Source of the DNA: Myxococcales bacterium
Lineage (GTDB): Bacteria > Myxococcota_A > Polyangia > Palsa-1104
DNA: 64,000 nt
Direction of reading: 5' to 3'
NCBI GenBank assembly: GCA_003170275.1
Contig: PNAM01000117.1
Coordinates: forward strand, 2,859-66,858
Part shown: positions 36,888-44,748 of the stretch, in pieces
Layout: each line of letters opens with the position of its first letter
Numbering within the stretch: the stretch's first letter is position 1
Made by a program: the position numbers and the translations under genes
The notes under the pieces: model-generated
Told to the model about the DNA's origin: nothing
What the model saw: the letters and a program-made list of their open reading frames with translations, nothing else
Database searches by the model: none

Positions 36888-37985
36888 GTGTGCGATCTCG
36901 CGCGCGAGCTGGATCGGTTGGGCCACCACGTCGCCTTCTACTCGTTCGTCCCGCCGTGGCGGACGCGTCCGCTCGGGCTGCGCGACGAATGTAATCGGTG
37001 GCTCGGCCCCTGGGTCGCACCATTCTATGTCGCCGAGCGGGTGGCGCGCCACCCCCGGCTGCAGCGCCTGGCCGCCGAGCTGGTGGTCGACGTGCTCGAT
37101 CGCGTGGCCGCGCGAAGCCTCGAGCGCTGCGACGTGTTCATCGGCATGTCCGGAATCGGCCCGCGCGTGGCCGAGATCGCGCGGCGCAAGTTCGGCGCCC
37201 GCGTGTTCGTCGAGCGCGGCAGCCGGCACGTGCTGTCGCAGAAGGCGATCCTGGAGGCGCTGCCGCGCCCGCCGGGCTCGGGACCACCGGTGGGCGAGCG
37301 AACCGTGCGGCGCGAGCTCCACGACTACCAATCGGCCGACCTGATTTGCGTGCCGTCGAGCCAGGTGGTGCAGAGCTTCGTGGACGAGGGTGTGTCGCGC
37401 GACAAGCTGTTCTGCAATCCGTACGGCGTGGACCTGGAGATGTTCCCGCCCACGCTCGCGCCGGCCTCGAGACGCACGCGTACGATCGTGATGGCCGGCG
37501 TGTGGTGCTATCGCAAGGGCTGCGACGTGCTGGTCGACGCGTGGCGGCGCCTGCCGGGGACGCGCCTGTTGCACGTGGGCGCGGTTGGCGACGCACCGCT
37601 CCCGACCGACGCGCGCTTCGAGCACCTCGACGCCGTTGATCAGCGCAAGCTGAGCGCGATCTATGCGCAGGCCGACGTGTTCGCGCTCGCCTCGCGCGAG
37701 GAGGGACTGGCGCTGGTGCAGGCGCAGGCGGTGGCCAGCGGGCTGCCGCTGGTCTGCACCGAGCGCACCGGCGGCGCGGATCTGCGTGCGCTGCTCGACG
37801 ATCCCTCGCTGGTCGAGGTGGTGCCGCCCGACGACGCGAGCGCGTTCGCCGCTGCGCTCGGACGGGCGCTTGAGCGCGCCGGCAACACGCACGGGCTGCG
37901 CGAGCCGCTCGGCGCCGGCCGCGAGCGGCCCTCCTGGCGCGCCTACGGCGAGCGCTATCACCGCAAGCTCCTCGAGCAGGTCTAA
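36852..37985 (+). CDS. glycosyltransferase family 4 with TTG start
   Basis: 377 residues. Starts with TTG, giving LRVAIFTSGRFHVCDLAREL, the usual first strand and loop of a GT4. Mid-protein FVERGSRHVLSQKAIL and LICVPSSQVVQSFVDEGV. The C-terminal domain has TIVMAGVWCYRKGCDVLVDA, LLHVGAVGDAPLP and the donor site FALASREEGLALVQAQAVAS. No ATG or GTG is available near the first strand, so TTG is likely real. The frame upstream is Arg-rich and non-globular. The TAA stop lies 5 bp before the inserted MITE-like element. Divergent from the five-gene operon with overlapping 5' ends. Confidence 0.85.
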   Translation: MRVAIFTSGRFHVCDLARELDRLGHHVAFYSFVPPWRTRPLGLRDECNRWLGPWVAPFYVAERVARHPRLQRLAAELVVDVLDRVAARSLERCDVFIGMSGIGPRVAEIARRKFGARVFVERGSRHVLSQKAILEALPRPPGSGPPVGERTVRRELHDYQSADLICVPSSQVVQSFVDEGVSRDKLFCNPYGVDLEMFPPTLAPASRRTRTIVMAGVWCYRKGCDVLVDAWRRLPGTRLLHVGAVGDAPLPTDARFEHLDAVDQRKLSAIYAQADVFALASREEGLALVQAQAVASGLPLVCTERTGGADLRALLDDPSLVEVVPPDDASAFAAALGRALERAGNTHGLREPLGAGRERPSWRAYGERYHRKLLEQV

Positions 37986-37990
37986 TTTAG

Positions 37991-38119
37991 CAGGTTGCGG
38001 AAAAACGCCTCAGAGTCCGATTCCCCTATCCTGGTGGAGCGTCAAATCGCTCAATAGATGCATTCTACGAGGTGTAGCAGTCGCGACTGGCGCTCGATTC
38101 GGAGATTTTTAACACCCTG
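37991..38119. mobile_element. 129-bp MITE-like element with TTAG target duplication
   Basis: A non-coding, AT-richer insert between convergent genes. Its ends are imperfect inverted repeats, CAGGTTGCGGAAAAACG on the left and (reverse complement) CAGGGTGTTAAAAATC on the right, and it is flanked by direct TTAG repeats at 37987-37990 and 38120-38123. The ends resemble those of several DDE-transposase insertion sequences (C-A-G-G-x-T-G then A-tract). The inside contains a palindrome AGTCGCGACT at 38079-38088 and no transposase, so it could only move with help from elsewhere. The insertion kept both flanking stop codons. Confidence 0.55.
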
Positions 38120-39244
38120 TTAGGCGAACAGCGCGGCGAGCGTGCGGTCGAACGCGTCCTGGCTGAAACGCGACGCGACCTCGCTACGCAAGCGCGCGCC
38201 GTCGCGCAACGCCGCCGGCGTCCGACCTTCGAGCTGCGCCACGATCGCGTCGGCGATCGCGCGCGGATCGATTGGATTCACCAGGAGCCCAAGCGATCCG
38301 CCGGCGAGCGCGTCGACCGACCCGTCGACGCAGCCGGCGATCACCGGCAGGCCGCAGGCCATCGCCTCGATGAACACGTAGCCGAAGCCTTCATTGCGGC
38401 TCGGCATCACGTACAGATTCGACGCCCGGTAGAGATCCGGCAACTCGCCGTCGCCGGCGCGCCCGTAGAACTCCACGTCGACGCTCCGGGCGGCGGCCAG
38501 CGCGCGCAGCCGCGGCAGATCGCTGCCGTTGCCGACCATCAGATACGACGGGCGTTTGGCGGCCGGCAGGAGCGCCAGCGCTTCGATGACAAAGTCGACG
38601 CCCTTGTACGCTTCGGCCGCGTCGAGCCGGCACACCGTGAGCAGGCGCGGCCGCGCAAGGTTGCGCAGCCTGGTTTCGATCGCCGCCGACGGCGCGCCTG
38701 GGCGAAACCGCTCGAGGTCGACCGCGTTGGGCAGCACCGACAGCTTGCCCGGCTCGAGCGGCAGCGTCCGCAGGACCTGCGCGGCGGTGAAGCTGGAGAT
38801 CGAGATCAGCCGGTCTGAGGCGACCAGCGCCCGCGCCGGTCCGCGCGCGCGCACGTTCCACGCCTCGATCCCATAGAGCAGGGTCCACAGCCGCGCGCCG
38901 CCGAGCCAGGCCAGCCGCTGGCAGAGCACCGCGTAGTTCACGTGCCCGCACACGACCAGCGTCGGGCGGAACGAGAGCGCTGCGCGTCCGGCGGCCGCGA
39001 CCAGCTGCGAGATGCGCGGGATCCGTCCCCTGGCGTCCGCTCCGCTCACGCCCAGCCGCGCGAGCGCCGGCGCGTCGAGCAGCTCCGGCTGCGCGAGCGT
39101 GGCCTCGCGCCCGAGCACCGCGTGCAGCTTCGCCTGGGGCCGCACCCGCGTCAGCGCGCCGATCAGCTGCCGGCAGTACAGCTCGATCCCGCCGCCCATC
39201 GCGGTCAGGCTGGGCAGCACGAGCAGGATCCGCTCCTCCGCCAT
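38120..39244 (-). CDS. glycosyltransferase family 4
   Basis: 374 residues. N-terminus ILLVLPSLTAMGGGIELYCR with the GG(I/V)E loop of GT4, mid LISISSFTAAQVLRTLPL, C-terminal RLLTVCRLDAAEAYKGVDFV, YLMVGNGSDLPRLRA and the donor region VMPSRNEGFGYVFIEAMACG. Its TAA stop is formed from the duplicated TTAG at the edge of the MITE-like insert. Start ATG overlaps the stop of gmd by one base, so it is the third gene of the wza-gmd-GT operon. Donor may be GDP-mannose or a product of it given the adjacent gmd (inference). Confidence 0.9.
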   Translation of the reverse strand: MAEERILLVLPSLTAMGGGIELYCRQLIGALTRVRPQAKLHAVLGREATLAQPELLDAPALARLGVSGADARGRIPRISQLVAAAGRAALSFRPTLVVCGHVNYAVLCQRLAWLGGARLWTLLYGIEAWNVRARGPARALVASDRLISISSFTAAQVLRTLPLEPGKLSVLPNAVDLERFRPGAPSAAIETRLRNLARPRLLTVCRLDAAEAYKGVDFVIEALALLPAAKRPSYLMVGNGSDLPRLRALAAARSVDVEFYGRAGDGELPDLYRASNLYVMPSRNEGFGYVFIEAMACGLPVIAGCVDGSVDALAGGSLGLLVNPIDPRAIADAIVAQLEGRTPAALRDGARLRSEVASRFSQDAFDRTLAALFA

Positions 39245-40221
39245 CAGCGCGCGACGTCTTCCGGGAACGCGAGGCCGAGGCGCCGGAAATCGTTCGCCAG
39301 CAAGATCTCCATCAGCCCGGTGAACGACACCGACGGGCGCCAGCCGAGCAGCCGCGCCGCCTTGCGCGCGTCGCCGACCAGCAGCAGCGACTCGGCCGGC
39401 CGCACCAGCGCCGGATCGAGCTGCACGTGCGTGGCGAAGTCGAGCCCCGCCAGCTGGAACGCGGTCTGCACCAGCTCCTCCACGGAGCGCGACTCGCCGG
39501 TCGCGATCACGAAGTCTTCCGGTTGCTCGTGGCGCAGAATGCGCACTGCCGCGTCGGCGTAGTCGAACGTGTAGCCCCAGTCGCGGCGCGACTCGAGGTT
39601 GCCGAGCGCGAGGTGCGTGCGCTTGCCGGCGCGGATCTCGGCCACCGCCTGGCTCACCTTGCGCGCCAGGAACGCCGGCGAGCGTCGCGGCGATTCATTA
39701 GTGTAGAAGATCGCGTTGACCGCGTGCAGACCGTACTGCTCGCGGTAGATGCGCACCGTGTGGAACGCGAACGCCTTGGCTACGCCGTAGGGATTGCGCG
39801 GCACGATCGGCGTCTCTTCGCTCTGCGGGCTGACCGCGCCGCCGGCGAACAGCTCGCTCGAGCCCGCCTGCAGAAAACGGCAGCGTGGCGCCACGCGACG
39901 GAGCGCTTCGAGCAGGCGCTGCACGCCGAGCCCGGTGTACTGCGCGGTCAGGATCGGCTGCACCCACGACTCGGGGATGAAGCTCTGCGCCGCGAAGTTG
40001 TAGACCTCTTCCGGCTGGATCTTGTCGATCACCGTGAGCAGCGAATACTCGTCGAGCAGATCGCCGGCTACCGGTTGGTAGGGCAGGGCGCCCGTCGGCC
40101 CGGCCCGGCCCAGCGTGGATTGGCGCTCGAGCCCGTAGACCTCGTCGCCCGCGGCCGACAGTCGTTCCGCGACGTAGTAACCGATCTGGCCGGTGACGCC
40201 GGTGACCAGGACCCGCTTCAT
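39244..40221 (-). CDS. gmd: GDP-mannose 4,6-dehydratase
   Basis: 325 residues, matching the short bacterial Gmd. Converts GDP-mannose to GDP-4-keto-6-deoxymannose, the precursor of GDP-rhamnose, fucose and related sugars. NADP site VTGVTGQIGYYVAERL, catalytic region GSSELFAGG and YGVAK (Tyr/Lys), and the Gmd-specific TNESPRRSPAFLARKVS and LGNLESRRDWGYTFDYADA. It sits 5 bp after the wza stop and overlaps the next glycosyltransferase by one base. The locus shows no downstream reductase (Rmd) or epimerase, so the final sugar cannot be fixed from this window. Confidence 0.93.
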   Translation of the reverse strand: MKRVLVTGVTGQIGYYVAERLSAAGDEVYGLERQSTLGRAGPTGALPYQPVAGDLLDEYSLLTVIDKIQPEEVYNFAAQSFIPESWVQPILTAQYTGLGVQRLLEALRRVAPRCRFLQAGSSELFAGGAVSPQSEETPIVPRNPYGVAKAFAFHTVRIYREQYGLHAVNAIFYTNESPRRSPAFLARKVSQAVAEIRAGKRTHLALGNLESRRDWGYTFDYADAAVRILRHEQPEDFVIATGESRSVEELVQTAFQLAGLDFATHVQLDPALVRPAESLLLVGDARKAARLLGWRPSVSFTGLMEILLANDFRRLGLAFPEDVAR

Positions 40222-40226
40222 CTTCG

Positions 40227-40814
40227 CTAGAACAGACGCTCGGGGACGTAGACCTCGTCGCCCGGCGAGATGAAGCGGTTGGCCGCCTTGCCATCGGCGA
40301 TCTCGCGCAGGTTGATCTCGATGATCTGCTGCTGATCCTTCTCCACCCGCGAGATCACCACCCGTTCGCGCGCAGCCATCGAGGTGAAGCCGCCCGCCAG
40401 GCTGATCGCCTGCACCACGGTCATCGCGTTGGCGTACGGGAAGGTGCCCGGGTGCTGGACCTGGCCGTACACGATCACCCGTTTGGAGTTCATCTCGCGC
40501 ACCAGCACCGAGACCTGCGGCGAGTGGACGAAGGTGGTGAGCTTTTCGCGCAAGATCTCGGCGACGTCGCTCGGCAGCTTGCCGGCCACCGCGACCCGTC
40601 CGACCAGCGGGTAGTCGATGGTCCCTTCGGGCCCGATCCGGTAGGTGCCGGTCAGGTCGTTCTCACCGAAGACGCGGACGTCGAACAGATCGCCGGGGCC
40701 CAGAGTTGCGTCCACCACCGGCGGCCGCGCCGCCATGCGAACCACCCCGGTTCCGGTGTGGGCGCAGCCGGCCCACCCAATCGCCATCACCAACAGGTAT
40801 GCTCGGAGTCCCAC
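40227..40814 (-). CDS. wza: polysaccharide export lipoprotein, short Wza/OPX type
   Basis: 195 residues. GTG start with GAGGGG about 12 nt upstream; lipoprotein signal VGLRAYLLVMAIGWAGC. Polysaccharide export (PES) domain with LGPGDLFDVRVFGENDL and GTIDYPLVGRV, then an SLBB-type domain MNSKRVIVYGQVQHPGTF to ISLAGGF. The protein ends at VYVPERLF, directly after the SLBB region. It therefore lacks the extra SLBB domain and C-terminal amphipathic helix by which E. coli Wza (about 380 residues) forms its own outer-membrane pore. Divergent from wzc. A separate beta-barrel encoded downstream of wzc may supply the pore. Confidence 0.9.
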   Translation of the reverse strand: MGLRAYLLVMAIGWAGCAHTGTGVVRMAARPPVVDATLGPGDLFDVRVFGENDLTGTYRIGPEGTIDYPLVGRVAVAGKLPSDVAEILREKLTTFVHSPQVSVLVREMNSKRVIVYGQVQHPGTFPYANAMTVVQAISLAGGFTSMAARERVVISRVEKDQQQIIEINLREIADGKAANRFISPGDEVYVPERLF

Positions 40815-40877
40815 TCGTTCTTTTCGCCCCTCGATCGGTTCGAAATGATAACATAGTTCACTACCTATGAACGGAAG
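40815..40877. promoter_or_regulatory. wza/wzc divergent promoter with inverted repeat
   Basis: AT-rich gap between the two divergent export operons. TATCAT on the minus strand (40850-40845) and TAACAT on the plus strand (40849-40854) are overlapping -10 candidates. A perfect 5-bp inverted repeat GTTCA-N7-TGAAC (40856-40872) lies where a -35 or an operator would be. CGGAAG (40872-40877) precedes the wzc ATG. No regulator gene is adjacent. Confidence 0.4.
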
Positions 40878-43058
40878 ATGGCAGCAGTAGAAGACATTGG
40901 ACGCAACTCCCCGCGCGGTCGCGACCGGGAGTCCGAGCTCGGCCGATACCTTCGGATCCTGAACGAGCGGCGGTGGGCGGTGCTGTTCACGCTGATGGCG
41001 GGAATGGCGCTGTATGCCGCCTGGGCGGTGCGGCAGCCCAAGGTGTACCAGGCGAGCGCCAGCATCGTCGTCGACGCGTCGCCTCCGCAGGTGTTCGGCG
41101 GCGAGCAGGTGCGCGACGTGGTCCAGGTCGGTCCCGGCCAGTACTACGCCATGCAGGACTACATCCAGACGCAGCGGCGGGTGCTGACCTCGGACTCGCT
41201 GGCCCGCCGGGTGGTCAAGCGGCTCAACCTCGAGAACGACAAGGACTTCTGGCCGGAGGGCCCACCCAAGAACGGGGAAGACGCCACCCAGCGGTTCGCC
41301 GGCGCGGTGGCGGCCGATCCGGTGCTCGACACGCAGGTCATCGTGGTCTCGTTCAAGCACCACTCGCCGGCCCAGGCCAAGCGCGCGGTCGACGGCCTGG
41401 CCGATGCGTACATCGACTCGAACCTGGAGCTCCGCGACACCTCGACGCTGACCGCCTCGCACTGGCTGGCCGACGAGGCCGATGACCTGCGCGAGCGCTT
41501 GCAGAAGTCCGAGCTCGCGTTGTACGACTTCAAGCGCCATAACGACCTGCTCTCGGTGGCGCTCGAGGACCGCATCAACAACGTCTCGCGCCAGATCGAC
41601 AAGCTGTCCGACGCGCTCACCGACGTGCGCCTGCGCAAGGTCTCGCGCTCGACCGAAGCCGACGAGCTGGGGCGCATGGTGTCGGCGGATCCGGCGGTGG
41701 TCTCGGTGAGCGCGACCAGCGCGTCGGACGTACTGTCGACGCTCAAGAAGGACCTGACCGAAGAGGAGCGCAAGCTGTCGGAGCTGCGCGCGCGCTACGA
41801 AGATGCGCACCCGCTCGTGCGCCAGCAGATGGCCAAGGTGGCCACCGTGCAAGCCAGCATGCACCGCGAGATCGCGGTACAGCTGCGCGGCGCGCAGGCG
41901 CGCACCAACGAGGCCTCGGAGCAGGAGAAGAAGATCGCCGCGCAGCTCGAGGTGGCCAAGCAGGAGGGGCTGCGCGTCACCCGGTTGGAGATCGAATACA
42001 ACAAGCTCAAGCGCGAGTCCGACGCGCTCGGCAAGCAGTACGTGATGGTGCAGGGGCGCACCAAGGAGACGCAGCTCGCCTCGAAGATCAAGGTCAACAA
42101 CTTGCACGTGCTCGACTACGCGCGCCTGCCGGTGGTGCCGATCGCGCCGCACTTGGTGCGCGCGGCGGCGGTGGCGTTCGTGATCGCGCTGATCGTGGGG
42201 ATCCTGGTCGCGCTCATGTTCGACACGCTCGACCGCAGTCTGAAGACGCAGGAAGACGTCGAGTCCAAGCTGGCGGTGCCGTTCCTCGGGGTCATGCCGC
42301 ACGTGAGCGACGCCGGCGCGGGGCGCACCGATCTGACGGTGGCCGACAATCCGCAATCGCCGGCCGCCGAGTGCTGCCGGCTGGTGCGCACCAACCTCTT
42401 GTTCGCGGCACTCTCGCGTCCGCTGCGGCGGTTGCTCATCACCAGCCCGGTGGCCCGCGAAGGCAAGACCATGACCACCATCAGCCTCGGCGTGGTGATG
42501 GCGCAGGCGGGCTCGAAGGTGTTGCTGATCGACAGCGATCTGCGGCGGCCGCGTCTGAAGGCCGCGCTGCAGATGGAAGGCGACGTGGGCCTGACCAACG
42601 TGCTGCTCGGCACTGTGACCCTCGACGAGGCCATCCGGCCGACCGCGATTCCCAACCTGTTCGTGCTCCTGTCCGGACCGGTTCCGCCCAACCCGGCCGA
42701 GCTGGTCGACGGCCCGCGCTATCGCGAGGTGCTCGACGAGTGCGCCGATCGCTTCGAGCGCGTGCTCATCGACTCTCCGCCGGCGGTGCCGGTCACCGAT
42801 CCGGCGATCCTCGCCACCTACTGCGACGGCGTGGTGATGGTGGTTCGCTCTGGGCGCACCGGGCAGGATCAGGCCGAGCGAGCGCGTCGCAACCTGGCGG
42901 ACGTGGGCGCGCGTATCCTCGGCGTGGTGCTCAACGACTGCGACCTGTCGAGCCGCGGCTACGGCGGTTATCGCTACGGATACGGCTATTACGGCACAGC
43001 CCCCAAGCCGAAGGCCAAGAAGAACGCCGACGCCAAGTCGCGCCGCCTGCGCGGCTGA
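40878..43058 (+). CDS. wzc: Wzc-type polysaccharide co-polymerase and bacterial tyrosine kinase
   Basis: 726 residues. N-terminal Wzz domain: a first membrane helix (VLFTLMAGMALYAAWAV), a long periplasmic coiled-coil region (about residues 190-390), and a second helix (AAAVAFVIALIVGILVALMF, about 430-450). The cytoplasmic BY-kinase domain has a Walker A variant SPVAREGKTMTT (Lys530) and Walker A' LLIDSDLRRP. The C-terminus ends in a tyrosine cluster RGYGGYRYGYGYYG, the autophosphorylation tail, then a Lys-rich end. It controls chain length and export with Wza and Wzy. First gene of the plus-strand operon; ATG preceded by CGGAAG. No Wzb-type phosphatase is present nearby. Confidence 0.92.
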   Translation: MAAVEDIGRNSPRGRDRESELGRYLRILNERRWAVLFTLMAGMALYAAWAVRQPKVYQASASIVVDASPPQVFGGEQVRDVVQVGPGQYYAMQDYIQTQRRVLTSDSLARRVVKRLNLENDKDFWPEGPPKNGEDATQRFAGAVAADPVLDTQVIVVSFKHHSPAQAKRAVDGLADAYIDSNLELRDTSTLTASHWLADEADDLRERLQKSELALYDFKRHNDLLSVALEDRINNVSRQIDKLSDALTDVRLRKVSRSTEADELGRMVSADPAVVSVSATSASDVLSTLKKDLTEEERKLSELRARYEDAHPLVRQQMAKVATVQASMHREIAVQLRGAQARTNEASEQEKKIAAQLEVAKQEGLRVTRLEIEYNKLKRESDALGKQYVMVQGRTKETQLASKIKVNNLHVLDYARLPVVPIAPHLVRAAAVAFVIALIVGILVALMFDTLDRSLKTQEDVESKLAVPFLGVMPHVSDAGAGRTDLTVADNPQSPAAECCRLVRTNLLFAALSRPLRRLLITSPVAREGKTMTTISLGVVMAQAGSKVLLIDSDLRRPRLKAALQMEGDVGLTNVLLGTVTLDEAIRPTAIPNLFVLLSGPVPPNPAELVDGPRYREVLDECADRFERVLIDSPPAVPVTDPAILATYCDGVVMVVRSGRTGQDQAERARRNLADVGARILGVVLNDCDLSSRGYGGYRYGYGYYGTAPKPKAKKNADAKSRRLRG

Positions 43059-43060
43059 CC

Positions 43061-44221
43061 TTGCGGGTCCTCCAGGTCATCAACAGCATCGCGCCAGCGC
43101 GCGGCGGACCGACCTACGTGGTGCTGCGGCTGGCACGCGCGCTCGCCGATCGCGGCGTCGGCGTCGAGGTGATCTCGACCCGCGCCGATCTCGATGCTGC
43201 GGCCGAGGCCGAGGCGCGCCGTCTACTCGGCGCGGACATCCCGCTCACGCTGGTGCGCGTGGCCGGACCGGCGCGCGTCGAGCTCGCCCCGGGTTGGCTG
43301 GCGGCCCTCGCGCCCCGGGTGCGCCGCGCCGACGTGGTCCACATCCACACCGTATGGACCTATCCGGTGGCGGTCACGCCGGTGTGCTGCCGCTGGCTGC
43401 GGGTGCCGTACATAATCCGACCGGCGGGCACGCTCGACGCGGCGTGTATCGCCAGCCGGTCCGAGCGCAAGAAGCGGCTCGCGCTCGAGCTGGTGTGCCG
43501 GCGCAACCTCGAGAAGGCAGCGGCGGTGCAGGTCACCAGCGAGCACGAGCGGCGCGAGCTGGCCCAGCTGGTGCCCGCGGCCCGACTCGAGTTGGTCGAG
43601 GTGGGGGTGGATCTCGCGCTGTCGTCGACGGTGTCACCCGATGCGGGCGGCGTTGGCCGACGGATCGGGTTCCTCGGCCGGCTGCACCCGAAGAAGGGGA
43701 TCGAGGCGCTGCTCGGCGCGCTCGCGCGGCTGCCCGGCGCGCAGCTCGAGCTGGCCGGCGCCGGCGAGCCCGCCTACGAGGCCGAGCTGCGCGCGCGCGC
43801 CGAAGCGCTCGGCGTGGCCGGACGCACGCGCTGGCTCGGCCACCTCGGCGAGACCGACAAGCGCGACTTCCTGGCACGCGTTGACCTGCTGGCATTCCCT
43901 TCGAAAGACGAGAACTTCGGGGTGGCCGTCGCCGAAGCGATGGCGGCCGGGCGCGCGGTGGTGGTCTCGCCCGGCGTGGCGCTCTCCGAGGACGTCGCCC
44001 GGTACCGGGCAGGCGAGGTCAGCCCCGCCGAGCCCGCCGGTCTGGCCGCCGCGATCTCACGCTTGCTCGAGAACGGCTCGGCCCGCGCCGAAGCTGGCGG
44101 ACATGGACGTGACCTAGCTCAAACTCGCTGGAGTTGGGCCAGGATCGCGGATCGGACCGAAGCCCTCTACACGCGTGCGGGCGTTGACTCTACTGCCCAC
44201 CCGCTATATCGTTCTGGTTGA
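43061..44221 (+). CDS. glycosyltransferase family 4 with TTG start
   Basis: 386 residues. TTG start 2 bp after the wzc stop, giving LRVLQVINSIAPARGGPTYV, a typical GT4 first strand. Domain 1 has VVHIHTVWTYPVAV and IRPAGTLDAACI. Domain 2 has RIGFLGRLHPKKGIEALLGA, LELAGAGEPAYEAE and the donor motif AFPSKDENFGVAVAEAMAAG. No in-frame ATG/GTG sits near the first strand. The stop TGA overlaps the ATG of the next gene by one base. Second of the two TTG-initiated glycosyltransferases in the locus. Confidence 0.88.
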   Translation: MRVLQVINSIAPARGGPTYVVLRLARALADRGVGVEVISTRADLDAAAEAEARRLLGADIPLTLVRVAGPARVELAPGWLAALAPRVRRADVVHIHTVWTYPVAVTPVCCRWLRVPYIIRPAGTLDAACIASRSERKKRLALELVCRRNLEKAAAVQVTSEHERRELAQLVPAARLELVEVGVDLALSSTVSPDAGGVGRRIGFLGRLHPKKGIEALLGALARLPGAQLELAGAGEPAYEAELRARAEALGVAGRTRWLGHLGETDKRDFLARVDLLAFPSKDENFGVAVAEAMAAGRAVVVSPGVALSEDVARYRAGEVSPAEPAGLAAAISRLLENGSARAEAGGHGRDLAQTRWSWARIADRTEALYTRAGVDSTAHPLYRSG

Positions 44222-44742
44222 TGCGGGGGTCGTGGTCTAGACGATTGGGGGCGGTCGCGCTCGGGGGCTTGGTGCTGGTCGCGGTGGCGCGTGCGCAAAC
44301 GCCTCCGCCACCCGATCCGTTTGCCGGCAAGACCGCAATCGCTACGGGCGCCTACGGCACGATCCAGGCGCGCGTGCAGGACATCGAGTCGGTTCGGGCA
44401 GACGCAGCCGCGCATGGCCAGGCCGTCCGCGTCAGCTGCATCGACGAGAAGCTCAAGCGTGCGCGCGCCAACGCCGGAACCGCCAAGGTAATCATGGACG
44501 GTTGGGCGCTTGGACAGGGCAGTGTCGAATATGCGCAGCGCTCGCTCGATCGCCTGCTGTTGCTGCAGGTCTACGCGCTGGTGTACTCCGAAGAGGCGCG
44601 CGCCTGCGCCGAGGCCAAGCAGATCGGCGATAGCCTGGAAGTGAAGGTCGACAGGAAGCTTCCCGATGCGCCGCCCGACGACCATCCGGACACCGGTCGC
44701 CTACCGCACTTCGAGCGGCCCCCGTTGGCGAGCCCCTTCTAA
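44221..44742 (+). CDS. secreted hypothetical protein of the export operon
   Basis: 173 residues. Signal peptide ending VLVAVARAQTPPP, then a helical body with AAAHGQAVRVSCIDEKLKRA and LLLLQVYALVYSEEARAC and two Cys that could pair. Pro/Asp-rich tail. Not recognised. Its place between a glycosyltransferase (1-bp overlap) and the outer-membrane beta-barrel (6-bp gap) suggests a periplasmic partner of the polysaccharide exporter. Confidence 0.7.
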   Translation: MRGSWSRRLGAVALGGLVLVAVARAQTPPPPDPFAGKTAIATGAYGTIQARVQDIESVRADAAAHGQAVRVSCIDEKLKRARANAGTAKVIMDGWALGQGSVEYAQRSLDRLLLLQVYALVYSEEARACAEAKQIGDSLEVKVDRKLPDAPPDDHPDTGRLPHFERPPLASPF

Positions 44743-44748
44743 GGCTAC

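Noticed and set aside
38079..38088. Palindrome AGTCGCGACT as a terminator
   Set aside because: No U-tract follows and it lies inside the MITE-like insert, so a transposon-internal palindrome is more likely.
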